A DNA stretch of 64,000 nucleotides from Actinophytocola oryzae (GTDB taxonomy: Bacteria > Actinomycetota > Actinomycetes > Mycobacteriales > Pseudonocardiaceae), in assembly GCF_004364325.1 (NCBI RefSeq), contig NZ_SOCP01000002.1:744001-808000 (forward strand). Reading direction: 5' to 3'. Below, in pieces: positions 7,923 through 15,501 of this stretch. How positions within the stretch are numbered: the stretch's first letter is position 1; every line of letters begins with the position of its first letter. The translations under genes were made by a program, and so were the position numbers. Under the pieces are notes generated by a model. That model worked only from the letters and a program-made list of their open reading frames with translations, did no database searches and was not told the origin of the DNA.

Positions 7923-8317
7923 CCGGACGCCAGCGTGCAGTCGTAGGTGTCCCGCTCGGCGCGGGTGCACCCGGCGGCGTCGACGCGCCAGCCGCTGTCG
8001 AGCTCGACGAGGAACAGCGTGTCGTCGCTGGTGTGCACCTGCGCGCGGTCGGACCACACGGAGGCGTCGCGTACGTCGCCGACGGGCAGCGAGAGCGTGG
8101 GGAGCGCCTGCCCGCACGTCTCATGTGGACGGGTCAGGTGGCTGGCGGTGTTCGGTGCGAGCAGCTCGCACGCGGTGCCGAGATCGTTGGCGCGCAACGC
8201 GTTCACGAACCGCCCCGCCTGCCTGGCGGCATCGTCGGCCCGCTGGTCCACGCTACAGCCCGAGACGAGAGCCAAGCCCGCCACGGCCACGCCGACGACC
8301 AACCACCTGACGATCAC
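7919..8317 (-). CDS. small secreted lipoprotein
   Basis: A 132-residue protein with a lipoprotein signal peptide: basic start, hydrophobic VVGVAVAGLALV, then lipobox LVSGC with Cys at residue 21. The mature part has a helical region (ADDAARQAGRFVNALRANDL) and a compact beta region containing further cysteines, as in NTF2-like exported actinobacterial proteins. It is the first gene of the coupled lipoprotein/28-residue peptide/DUF6766 set. The start is GTG 8317. Function unknown. Confidence 0.75.
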   Translation of the reverse strand: MIVRWLVVGVAVAGLALVSGCSVDQRADDAARQAGRFVNALRANDLGTACELLAPNTASHLTRPHETCGQALPTLSLPVGDVRDASVWSDRAQVHTSDDTLFLVELDSGWRVDAAGCTRAERDTYDCTLASG

Positions 8318-8391
8318 CCGCCCACACTACCCGGCTGGTCGGCCCTCAGAACGGCCTACCGGCCGGTGTAATCCCATCGAGTGTCGGAACG

Positions 8392-8426
8392 GGCCAGGAC
8401 GACCTCGGGTCGAGGTCATCCTGGCC
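8392..8426 (-). terminator. hairpin terminator after the sugar dehydrogenase
   Basis: Arms GGCCAGGA-c-GACCTC and GAGGTC-a-TCCTGGCC form a 14-bp stem with one mismatch and a 5-base loop. It begins 9 bp past the stop of the minus-strand dehydrogenase gene. There is no U-tract, as is common in actinobacteria. Confidence 0.75.
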
Positions 8427-8434
8427 GTGTGCCG

Positions 8435-9610
8435 TCAGGCCCTGGCGAAGCCGACCCGGTACACCTTGCCCGGCAGGTCGGTCACGAGGTACACCTCACC
8501 GTCGCGGTCGGTGCCGAACGCGTTGACGTACTCGGGGAACGTGCCGAGCTGGGCGCTCGTGTACGTGCCGTCCCTATTGGCACGCAGGCCGTACGCGGTG
8601 TTGGCGCAGAAGTCGGACGCGAGGTAGGTGCCCGCCGCCAGGTTCGCGTAACGCTGCCCTCGGTACACCAGCCCGCCGATCACGGCACAGCCCTCGAGTC
8701 CCGAGCGGTAGTCGAACACCGGTGGCGTGTAGTCGGCCGCGGGGTCGCAGCGGGTCTCCTCGAAGACGACCGGTCCCTCCATGCACGACCACCCGAAGTT
8801 CGTGCCGCCGTCGCGGGCGCCGATGTGGTCGACCTCCTCGTAGCGGCCCTGTCCCACGTCGGCGATCCACAGGGACCGGTCGGCCCTGTCGAACGCGAAC
8901 TTCCACGGGTTGCGCAGGCCCGACGCCCAGATCTCGGGCCGCGCGCCGGGGACGCCGACGAACGGGTTGCCCGCCGGCACGCAGTAGGGGAGCGGGGCGC
9001 ACGCCCTGCTCACGTCGATGCGCAGTATCTTGCCGAGCAACGTGTTCCGGTTCTGCCCGCTGCCGTAGGGGTCGCCGCCGCTGCCGCCGTCGCCGATGCC
9101 CATGTACAGGTAGCCGTCCGGGCCGAACGTGACGTGTCCGCCGTTGTGGTTGCCGAACTCCGCGTGCTCCTGGGTGAGCAGGACCTTCTCGGCGCCCGTG
9201 GCGAGGTTGAGGCGCGACAGCGTCACCGCCGCGTCCGGCATGCGCGTGTAGACGACGTAGACCGTCCTGCTGCGTGCGAAGTCCGGTGCGGGGGCCAGGC
9301 CGAGCAGGCCGCGTTCGGCGTCCGTCTCGTTCACGCGGGCCGTCATGTCGAGCACCGGGGTCGGCGCGAGGCCGGATCTCGGGTCGTAGGAACGGATGCG
9401 GCCGGGTTTCTCCGTGACGAGCAGCCTGCCGTCCGGCAGGCCGTTGACCGACGTGGGACGGTTCAGGTCCGCGGCCACCTCGGTGGTGGTGACCCGCAGC
9501 TCCGCCAGCGGCACCTCCCTGCCGCCCGCGTCGGCGGTGCCCACGGAGGCCAGGACGGCCGCGACGGCCACGACCGGTGCGATGAGAAGTCGACTTCGTC
9601 GTCGGGACAT
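8435..9610 (-). CDS. secreted PQQ-dependent sugar dehydrogenase
   Basis: A 391-residue exported six-bladed propeller of the glucose/sorbosone dehydrogenase family (soluble GDH, YliI/Asd-like). A signal peptide (RRRSRLLIAPVVAVAAVLA) ends near TADAGG. The family's catalytic-His region is seen in FGNHNGGHVTFGPDGYLYMG, with GDGGSGGDP and LRNPWKF motifs downstream. Such enzymes oxidise aldoses with PQQ; the true substrate here is unknown. It is monocistronic, with a hairpin terminator behind and a DasR-like site at 9629-9644 in front. This suggests control by the GlcNAc-responsive repressor DasR. Confidence 0.9.
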   Translation of the reverse strand: MSRRRSRLLIAPVVAVAAVLASVGTADAGGREVPLAELRVTTTEVAADLNRPTSVNGLPDGRLLVTEKPGRIRSYDPRSGLAPTPVLDMTARVNETDAERGLLGLAPAPDFARSRTVYVVYTRMPDAAVTLSRLNLATGAEKVLLTQEHAEFGNHNGGHVTFGPDGYLYMGIGDGGSGGDPYGSGQNRNTLLGKILRIDVSRACAPLPYCVPAGNPFVGVPGARPEIWASGLRNPWKFAFDRADRSLWIADVGQGRYEEVDHIGARDGGTNFGWSCMEGPVVFEETRCDPAADYTPPVFDYRSGLEGCAVIGGLVYRGQRYANLAAGTYLASDFCANTAYGLRANRDGTYTSAQLGTFPEYVNAFGTDRDGEVYLVTDLPGKVYRVGFARA

Positions 9611-9628
9611 GCAGGGCTCCCTCGCGTC

Positions 9629-9644
9629 AATGGTCTAGACAACT
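9629..9644 (-). promoter_or_regulatory. DasR-responsive element (dre)-like site
   Basis: AATGGTCTAGACAACT matches the established dre consensus (ACTGGTCTAGACCACT) at 14 of 16 positions, including the full GGTCTAGAC core. It is 19 bp upstream of the sugar dehydrogenase start, where a repressor would block transcription. Assignment is by motif only. Confidence 0.65.
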
Positions 9645-9714
9645 CATTGAACCACTCGAAGGGTGCGTTGGGTAGTCGGCCGGTCACGCTTCGGGATACC
9701 GTTGTTGCCGTTCG

Positions 9715-10890
9715 CTACCAGGTGACGGGCAGCCCGTGCACGCCGTGGATGTTCGAGTCGGTGCGCAGCGGCACGTCCGCCGCGTCGACCGCGAGGCGGA
9801 GCGTGGGAAATCTCTTCAACAGGGCCGGGAACGCGACACGCATCTCCACCCTGGCGAGCTGCTGGCCGAGACACTGGTGGATGCCGTGGCCCAGTGCGAC
9901 GTGACCGGCCGCGTGCCGGGTCAGGTCGAGGGTGTCCGGGTCGGGGAAGCGCGCCGGGTCCCGGTTGGCCGCCTGCAACGAGACGGTGACCGTCTCGCCC
10001 GCCCGTACCAGCTCGCCACCCAGCTCGACGTCGGTCAGTGCGGCGCGGGCACCGGTGTGCGCGATGCTCAGGTACCGCAACAGCTCCTCGACCGCCTCGT
10101 CCACAGTGGACCAACCGTCGCGCAGCTCGCCGAGCTGGTCGGGGTTGGTCAGCAGCGCGAACGTACCGAGGGCGATCATGTTGGCGGTGGTGTCCATGCC
10201 GGCACCCAGCAGGAAGGTGCCGAGGCCGGACAGTTCGACGTCGTCCAGGTCACTGGTCGTCAGGTCGCTCAGCAGGTCGTCGGTCGGTGACCTCCGCTTG
10301 GCCAGGACCAGTTCGTGCAGGTACTCGTACAGGGCCGTCAGCGCGGCGCCCTGGTCCTCCATCCCGGCGCTGGTCGAGGTCAGCGTCCGTACCGTTCGCT
10401 GGAAGAACTCGTGGTCGGCGTAGGGCACGCCGAGCAGCTCGCAGATCGTCAGCGCCGGCACCGGCTGCGCGTAGGCGGTGACCAGGTCGGTCGGCGGGCC
10501 CTGCTGGGCCATGGTGTCCAGCTGTTCCGCGCAGATCTCCGCCACGCGCTCGGTGAGCAGCCGCATCCTGCGGACGGTGAAGCGGCCTGCCAGCAGCTCC
10601 CGGAAGCGGGTGTGTTCCGGTGCGTCGATGCCGGTCAGGTCGCCGGGCATGGCGGGTGGGATCTCATCGGGACCACCGGGGAACGGGTAGTGCATGAGCT
10701 CGTAGCGTGCGCTGAACCGGCTGTCGGCGAGCACGGCGCGGACCAGCTCGTGGCTGGTCGTCAGCCAGCCGACGTGTCCGTCGGGGTAGACCATCCTCGT
10801 CAGCGGCCGCAGCTCGGCCAGTTCGGCGGGTGGGTCGAACGGGCAGCCCTCGGGCCTCGTCGTCGGCAGCCCGGGAATCGGGGCGGTCAT
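9715..10890 (-). CDS. cytochrome P450
   Basis: A 391-residue P450 and a close paralog of the one at 445-1671 (similar start around [12 protein letters not shown] and identical heme-loop text [15 protein letters not shown] apart from L for F). The I-helix is AGMDTT, the ExxR is EELLRYL and the thiolate ligand is Cys340. Its ATG overlaps the stop of the DrrB permease gene (ATGA), and it is the last gene of the operon that begins at 14087. Probably modifies the compound or lipid exported by the adjacent DrrAB, but the substrate cannot be inferred. Confidence 0.95.
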   Translation of the reverse strand: MTAPIPGLPTTRPEGCPFDPPAELAELRPLTRMVYPDGHVGWLTTSHELVRAVLADSRFSARYELMHYPFPGGPDEIPPAMPGDLTGIDAPEHTRFRELLAGRFTVRRMRLLTERVAEICAEQLDTMAQQGPPTDLVTAYAQPVPALTICELLGVPYADHEFFQRTVRTLTSTSAGMEDQGAALTALYEYLHELVLAKRRSPTDDLLSDLTTSDLDDVELSGLGTFLLGAGMDTTANMIALGTFALLTNPDQLGELRDGWSTVDEAVEELLRYLSIAHTGARAALTDVELGGELVRAGETVTVSLQAANRDPARFPDPDTLDLTRHAAGHVALGHGIHQCLGQQLARVEMRVAFPALLKRFPTLRLAVDAADVPLRTDSNIHGVHGLPVTW

Positions 10891-11690
10891 CGGTTGCGTT
10901 CCTTGCGGAACAACGACTTCGACCACACGTACCCGAGCAGCGCGAGCAGTACGCACCAGCCGACCGCGAGCCATCCGCTGTCGCCGACCGGGGTGCCCAG
11001 CAGCAGACCCCTGATCGTCTCGACGACCGGCGAGAAGGGCTGGTACTCGGCGAACCAGCGCAGCCAGGACGGCATGGAGTCGGTGGGCACGAACCCGCTG
11101 CCGAAGAAGGGGAGCAGCGCGAGGAACATCGGGGTGTTGCTCGCCGTCTCGACGCTCTTCGCGGCGAGGCCCATCGCCACGCACAGCCAGGTGAGCGCGA
11201 TCGTCAGCAGCAACAGCACCCCGGCCGCCGCCACCCATTCGCCGAAGGTCGCCGTGGGGGAGAACCCGACGAGCAGCGCGACACCGAGGACGATCGCGAG
11301 GCCCAGCACGGCCTGGATGACCGTGCCGATGACGTGACCGGTCAGCACCGAGGCCCTGCTGATCGCCATGGTGCGGAACCGCGCGATGATGCCCTCGGTC
11401 ATGTCCGTGGCGACGTTGATGGCGACACCCATCGCCGCGCTGGCGACGGTGATCATCAGGATGGCCGGCGTCACATAGCCGACGTACTCCGCGCGCCCGC
11501 CCAGCCCGGTGACGGCCGCCGAGCCGAGCCCGTCGCCGAGGGTGCCGCCGAAGACGTAGACGAACAGCAGCAGGAACACGATCGGCTGGCCGACCAGCAG
11601 GAGCGTGAGCGACGGATAGCGCTGCATGCGCCGAAGACTCCTGCGCAGCATGGTCATCGAGTCGCGCATCCCGTAGGACAGGGTGGTCAT
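10887..11690 (-). CDS. drrB: ABC-2 type permease, DrrB family
   Basis: A 267-residue membrane subunit with six predicted helices ([75 protein letters not shown] and others). It carries the ABC-2 signature region [21 protein letters not shown]. The ATG overlaps the DrrA stop and its own stop overlaps the P450 start, so the three proteins are made together. With DrrA it should form a hydrophobic-compound or drug exporter. Confidence 0.93.
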   Translation of the reverse strand: MTTLSYGMRDSMTMLRRSLRRMQRYPSLTLLLVGQPIVFLLLFVYVFGGTLGDGLGSAAVTGLGGRAEYVGYVTPAILMITVASAAMGVAINVATDMTEGIIARFRTMAISRASVLTGHVIGTVIQAVLGLAIVLGVALLVGFSPTATFGEWVAAAGVLLLLTIALTWLCVAMGLAAKSVETASNTPMFLALLPFFGSGFVPTDSMPSWLRWFAEYQPFSPVVETIRGLLLGTPVGDSGWLAVGWCVLLALLGYVWSKSLFRKERNR

Positions 11691-12634
11691 CTGGCCGGCT
11701 CCTTCTCGGGCTCGGTCCGGTGCCCGGTGAGGCTGAGGAAGACGTCGTCGAGGTCGGGGGTGTGCATGGTGAGGCTCTCGACGGTGACCGCCGCCGCGGT
11801 GAGCCGGTCGAGCACCGCCTGCAGCGAGGTGACGCTGCCGTCGGTCGGCACCCGGAGCGTGTGCGTCTCGTCGTCCTCTGTGGACACGTGGAGCACGTTC
11901 GTCGCGCGGTGCAGTGCGTCCGTGTCGGCGAAGCGCAGCCGCAGGTGCCCGCCGGGCATCCGGCGCTTCAGCTCGTCGGGGGTGCCCTGCGCGACGAGCC
12001 TGCCGCCATCGAGCACCGCGATCCGGTCCGCGAGCTGGTCGGCCTCGTCGAGGTACTGCGTGGTGAGGAAGATCGTCACGCCGTTCGCCACCAGGTCGCG
12101 GATGATGTCCCACATGGTGCGGCGGCTGCGCGGGTCGAGGCCGGTGGTGGGCTCGTCGAGGAAGATGACCAACGGGTCGCCGACCAGGGTCATCGCGAGG
12201 TCGAGCTTGCGGCGCATGCCACCCGAGTAGGTGGCCGGCGTCTTCTTGGCGACGTCGGCCAGGTCGAACCTGTCGAGCAGTGCCGCCGCGCGCCTGCGCC
12301 CCTCGCGGCGCGGCAGGTGGTGCAGGTTCGCCATGAGGAGCAGGTTCTCCTCGGCGGTGAGCAGGTTGTCGACCGCGGAGAACTGGCCGGTGAGGCCGAT
12401 GGCGGCGCGGACGCCGTCCGGGTCGGTCGCCAGGTCGTGCCCGGCGACGGCCGCGGTGCCGCCGTCCGGGCCGATCAGCGTGGACAGGATGTTGACGGTG
12501 GTGGTCTTGCCTGCCCCGTTGGGGCCGAGCAGCGAGAACACGGTGCCGGGCGCGACGTCCAGGTCGATGCCGTCGAGCACGACCCTGTCGTCGTAGGACT
12601 TGCGCAGTCCGGTCGCCGAGATGGCCTGGCTCAT
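11687..12634 (-). CDS. drrA: ABC transporter ATP-binding protein, DrrA family
   Basis: A complete 315-residue ATPase. It has Walker [11 protein letters not shown]-loop [11 protein letters not shown], signature [13 protein letters not shown], Walker [15 protein letters not shown] and the H-loop substitute [14 protein letters not shown] typical of DrrA. The C-terminal domain ends in [17 protein letters not shown], the DrrA C-terminal motif. ATG 12634 lies 17 bp after the DUF4097 gene. Partner of the DrrB encoded immediately downstream; paralog of the partial ATPase at 1-448. Confidence 0.95.
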   Translation of the reverse strand: MSQAISATGLRKSYDDRVVLDGIDLDVAPGTVFSLLGPNGAGKTTTVNILSTLIGPDGGTAAVAGHDLATDPDGVRAAIGLTGQFSAVDNLLTAEENLLLMANLHHLPRREGRRRAAALLDRFDLADVAKKTPATYSGGMRRKLDLAMTLVGDPLVIFLDEPTTGLDPRSRRTMWDIIRDLVANGVTIFLTTQYLDEADQLADRIAVLDGGRLVAQGTPDELKRRMPGGHLRLRFADTDALHRATNVLHVSTEDDETHTLRVPTDGSVTSLQAVLDRLTAAAVTVESLTMHTPDLDDVFLSLTGHRTEPEKEPAR

Positions 12635-12651
12635 GTGGTGTCCCCCGGGTG

Positions 12652-13497
12652 TCACGAGCGGTGGATGGCGACGTCGCCGAAGGAGGTGTTGGCCCGCACC
12701 TCGACCTTGTCGGTCTCGGCACCGGGTGCGGTGGCGGCGTCCATGTCGTTGGTGACCCGGCCGTAGTGGGTCTTCACGTCGAGCCACGCCGCACTGCCCT
12801 CGCGGATGCCGATCTCGAGGTCGCCCATGCTGGTCGCGAGCGTGAGCGTGCCGCGGACGGCGTCGAGCACGCGCACGGCGCCGTTGGCGGTCCTGGCGTC
12901 GACCTCGTCCTCGGCGTGTTCGACGGTGATGTCGCCGTTGGCCGACCGCACCCGCAGCGGACCGCCCGCCGAGCCGACCGTGGTGGCGCCGTTGGAGTTC
13001 TTGACCGTGCCGGTGCCGGTGACCGCACCGACGTGCACGCGGCCGGAGCTGGTGCTGATGTCGGCGTTGCCCGCGACGTGCTCGACGACGATGTTGCCCG
13101 CGGCGGTGGACACGTTCAGGTCGCCGGTGTGGTCGAACTGGACGTGTCCGGCGCTGGCCTTGTACCGGCACTCACCGAGCCTGCCGGTGGCGTGCAGGTC
13201 GCCGAGGCCGGTGCTGCCCTGCACACGCGAGCCTGCGGGCAGCTCGACGGTCACCTCGATCGACCGCGTCTTCTTGGAGATGTCGAGCGGGCGCAGCTTC
13301 GGCCCCTTGACCGAGAGTGTGCCGCCGGAGAACTCGACGCGGGTCTGCTCCGCGGCCTTGACGTCGGAGGCGTTGGTCTCGTCGCTCGGCCGGACGTCGA
13401 CGACCGTGTCGGTGCGGTCGCTCGCGACGACGCGGACGTTGCCGACGGCGGGCTCGATGTGCGCCAGGATCGGTTCGGGCGTGTCGAAAGAAGGCAT
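12652..13497 (-). CDS. DUF4097 beta-solenoid protein
   Basis: A 281-residue protein of the DUF4097 (putative adhesin) family. Many short beta strands repeat the pattern V..ANG.I.V (for example VSTAAGNIVVEHVAGNADIS and VRSANGDITVEHAEDEVDAR), giving a right-handed solenoid. No signal peptide is seen, so it is probably cytoplasmic or membrane-peripheral. In many actinobacteria this family sits between an RHH protein gene and a DrrA gene, exactly as here. Molecular role unknown. Confidence 0.85.
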   Translation of the reverse strand: MPSFDTPEPILAHIEPAVGNVRVVASDRTDTVVDVRPSDETNASDVKAAEQTRVEFSGGTLSVKGPKLRPLDISKKTRSIEVTVELPAGSRVQGSTGLGDLHATGRLGECRYKASAGHVQFDHTGDLNVSTAAGNIVVEHVAGNADISTSSGRVHVGAVTGTGTVKNSNGATTVGSAGGPLRVRSANGDITVEHAEDEVDARTANGAVRVLDAVRGTLTLATSMGDLEIGIREGSAAWLDVKTHYGRVTNDMDAATAPGAETDKVEVRANTSFGDVAIHRS

Positions 13498-13547
13498 GGC
13501 TGTCCCCTTGGAAGTGGTGTGTTCGATGTTTGTGCTGGTGGGAGCGG

Positions 13548-14087
13548 TCAGCTGACCCAGCCGGTGACGTGCTGCGTCGCGCGGTGCCCGCCACGCCCGC
13601 CACCCGTCTGTGCGACCGGGCCGCTCTGGGCCGCGGGCTGGAGCGCAGTGGACGCGGCACGCACGAGCCACGCGTTGACCGAGCGTCCCTCCGCGGCGGC
13701 CGCCTCCTCGACGCGGGCCTTGAGGGTCTCCGGCAGCCTGAAGTTGATGCGGACCATCGAGCTGTCGTCCTCCGAGGCGGATGGTGCCTCGGGTTCCGCG
13801 GTCGGTGTGCGATGTGCGGTCTCCGGCGCGGTCGACGGTTCGACCGGGGGGAGCGTGACCGCGAAGGTCGTGTCACCCGCACGCAGGCGGACCTCGACCG
13901 ACCCCGGCGCGAGGTCCCGGGTGATCTCGTCGGCGGCGGCGGACAGTGCGTCCAACAACGTGAGCTTGATGGCCGATGCCAGTGGCGCGGTCAGGCGCTC
14001 GGCGAGCGCACGGGCGTCGTCGCCACCAGCCTCGGCGGCGACGGCAAGCTCCCGGCGAACGGTGTCCACATACGGCGTCAAGTCCAT
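13548..14087 (-). CDS. ribbon-helix-helix DNA-binding protein
   Basis: A 179-residue protein with an N-terminal helical domain (residues 1-60), a Pro/Ala/Glu-rich linker and a C-terminal Arc/HicB-type ribbon-helix-helix. The strand is SSMVRINFRLPETLKARVEE and the following helices are AAAAEGRSVNAWLVRAAS. It is the first gene of the operon DUF4097-DrrA-DrrB-P450. Its start codon lies inside the array of TGGCGCCA-like repeats at 14087-14167, the obvious autoregulatory operator. ATG 14087 is chosen over in-frame starts 10 codons upstream. Sometimes labelled histidine kinase or antitoxin in databases; neither label is supported here. Confidence 0.8.
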   Translation of the reverse strand: MDLTPYVDTVRRELAVAAEAGGDDARALAERLTAPLASAIKLTLLDALSAAADEITRDLAPGSVEVRLRAGDTTFAVTLPPVEPSTAPETAHRTPTAEPEAPSASEDDSSMVRINFRLPETLKARVEEAAAAEGRSVNAWLVRAASTALQPAAQSGPVAQTGGGRGGHRATQHVTGWVS

Positions 14088-14167
14088 GGCGCCACTATGG
14101 CGCATGAATGGAGCCATGGCAAGCCGTTTGGCTCATATTGGCGCCAAGTTGGCTCGCTGTGGCGCCA
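14087..14167. promoter_or_regulatory. helically phased TGGCGCCA-like operator array
   Basis: Eight units of the form TGG(C/A)(G/T/A)C start at 14087, 14098, 14109, 14117, 14129, 14139, 14150 and 14160. The spacings are 11, 11, 8, 12, 10, 11 and 10 bp, about one helix turn each. Units 1 and 8 read TGGCGCCA and the sixth is TTGGCGCCAA. The array begins at the RHH start codon and fills the gap to the upstream gene. RHH repressors commonly bind such tandem short sites cooperatively. Confidence 0.8.
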
Positions 14168-14173
14168 GTGGGG

Positions 14174-14398
14174 TCAGCGGCTGTGCTCGCACTCGCGTTC
14201 GAGGTCGCAGGCGACGAGGCGGGAGGTCGGGACGAGGTGGGTGCCGGAAAGGCTGAAGTTCACCCAGGCCGACCCGGGGCGCAGGTCGGGGGCGCGACTG
14301 ACGACCCTGCCGTGGTCCCCGTCGTACCGGCCGCCCGCGACGAACACGTAGGTTCCGTCCGGAAACCAGTGCTCGTCGGTTAAGGCGCTCCCGTTCAT
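14174..14398 (-). CDS. 74-residue KOW-like small protein
   Basis: Small soluble protein. FPDGTYVFVAGGRYDGDHGR resembles a KOW-type beta turn (strand, then a glycine-rich G-x-H-G-R turn), followed by VNFSLSGTHLVPTSRLV, suggesting a small SH3-like barrel. The ATG has a good GGGGGAC ribosome site. It lies immediately upstream of the TGGCGCCA array and the RHH gene on the same strand, and may be the operon's leader gene or separate. No function can be assigned. Confidence 0.55.
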   Translation of the reverse strand: MNGSALTDEHWFPDGTYVFVAGGRYDGDHGRVVSRAPDLRPGSAWVNFSLSGTHLVPTSRLVACDLERECEHSR

Positions 14399-14701
14399 CG
14401 CTGATGTCCCCCATGTTGTGCGACCGAGGCCAAGTGCCTCGCCGAGTGTCGCCGGGGATACAACCCTGCACCTAGGGCCAAAAGACCCTGATAGGCGTCT
14501 TCTGACAAGGTTCCTGTGCAGATTCCCGTGCGGGTGCACGTTCGCTCGCAAGCCGGCCGTTTTCTCGGCGTCGGCGCGTGTTCCGGTGGATGGGACAGGA
14601 CCTGGTAGTGGTCATGACCCGTTTCCTACGGTCGGAAACGAGCATAGCCGACGACCGGCCGCGACCAGCTGTCAGACCAGTCGCGAGTCCGCGCCGAGTT
14701 C
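14399..14701. other. intergenic region with a DosR-like box, no gene seen
   Basis: About 300 bp without a credible gene. It contains the 16-bp box at 14474-14489 and AT-richer stretches that probably hold the promoter of the small KOW-like gene. Reading frames on both strands here lack ribosome sites and family resemblance. Confidence 0.5.
14474..14489 (-). promoter_or_regulatory. DosR/DevR-like box
   Basis: On the minus strand AGGGTCTTTTGGCCCT resembles the mycobacterial DosR consensus (GGGACTTTNGNCCCT) with one mismatch. It is 76 bp upstream of the KOW-like gene. Only one such box is seen, so control by a NarL/DevR regulator is tentative. Confidence 0.3.
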
Positions 14702-14887
14702 GCCGCCTTCCCGGCGGCGGCGATCCTCGTCACCAGCGCGGGCGCCGACAACCGCTCACGGGCCCACGGTGTCGACGAGAGCGTGCACCTCGCGGAGTTC
14801 GATCGTGCCTGTGCCGCGGAAGCACTGCTGCTCGCCGAGCTTGCCAGTGGGGCCGTCGAGAAAGCGGCGCTTCACACGACCTGGTGA
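14702..14887 (+). pseudogene. remnant of an M20-family dipeptidase (C-terminal end only)
   Basis: This frame ends at TGA 14885 and reads AAFPAAAILVTSAGADNRSR, then AHGVDESVHLAEFDRACAAE and ALLLAELASG. That is the C-terminal signature of M20 peptidases (a short loop, AH..NE/DESV.L.EF, then a final amphipathic helix). The upstream 400 residues are missing and no start or ribosome site exists, so it is a decayed fragment. Identification is from remembered family pattern, hence moderate confidence. Confidence 0.5.
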
Positions 14888-14955
14888 ATCCCTCGCCGTC
14901 GGGCTGCGCGCCGACCGGGCGGCTTCTACTGTCTTCGCCGACGACAGGAGAGACA

Positions 14956-15501
14956 GTGACGACACAGTTGCAGGAACGCAAGCTCGACCGTGCGTTCAAC
15001 CAGTTGGACCTCGACGGCGACGGGCAGATCGAGCACGAGGACCTGATGGGTCTGGGTGCCCGGATTCTCGTGGCGTTCGGCGAGTCGCCGACATCGACGG
15101 CGGGCCGTCGGATCATCGACCGGCTCGACGTCGTCTGGGACACGCTGCGGTCGGAGGTCGACGCCGACCAGGACGGGCAGATCTCGTTGTCGGAGTTCAG
15201 GTCCGGCATGACGTCGGCGTTCATCGACGGCCCGAAGTTCGACTCGGCGTTCCGCCCGGGGCTGGACGCGGTGCTGGAGCTGTGCGACACCGACAAGGAC
15301 GGTCTGTTGTCCCACCAGGAGTTCCGCGCGCTGCAGCAGGCGTTCGGGACGGGGCCGGACCACATCGACGCGGCGTTCGAGCGGCTCGACGCCAACGGTG
15401 ACGGCAGGCTCGACCTCGACGAGCTGGTCGCGGCCGTCCGCGAGTACTACACGGGCGACGACCCGGACGCGCCCGGAACGTGGTTCTTCGGTCCTCTGTG
15501 A
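14956..15501 (+). CDS. four-EF-hand calcium-binding protein
   Basis: A 181-residue cytoplasmic calcium protein of the calerythrin/sarcoplasmic-binding-protein type. Four canonical loops are visible: DLDGDGQIEHED, DADQDGQISLSE, DTDKDGLLSHQE and DANGDGRLDLDE, each with Asp/Glu at the ligand positions. GTG 14956 follows a CAGGAGAGACA ribosome site. The TGA at its end overlaps the GTG of the terpene synthase (GTGA), so the two are translationally coupled. Calcium buffering or calcium signalling to the synthase are possible roles; neither is shown. Confidence 0.92.
   Translation: MTTQLQERKLDRAFNQLDLDGDGQIEHEDLMGLGARILVAFGESPTSTAGRRIIDRLDVVWDTLRSEVDADQDGQISLSEFRSGMTSAFIDGPKFDSAFRPGLDAVLELCDTDKDGLLSHQEFRALQQAFGTGPDHIDAAFERLDANGDGRLDLDELVAAVREYYTGDDPDAPGTWFFGPL

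Noticed and set aside
13548..14087. Histidine kinase or toxin-antitoxin assignment for the RHH gene
   Set aside because: There is no kinase domain and no adjacent toxin gene; the only recognisable fold is a C-terminal ribbon-helix-helix.
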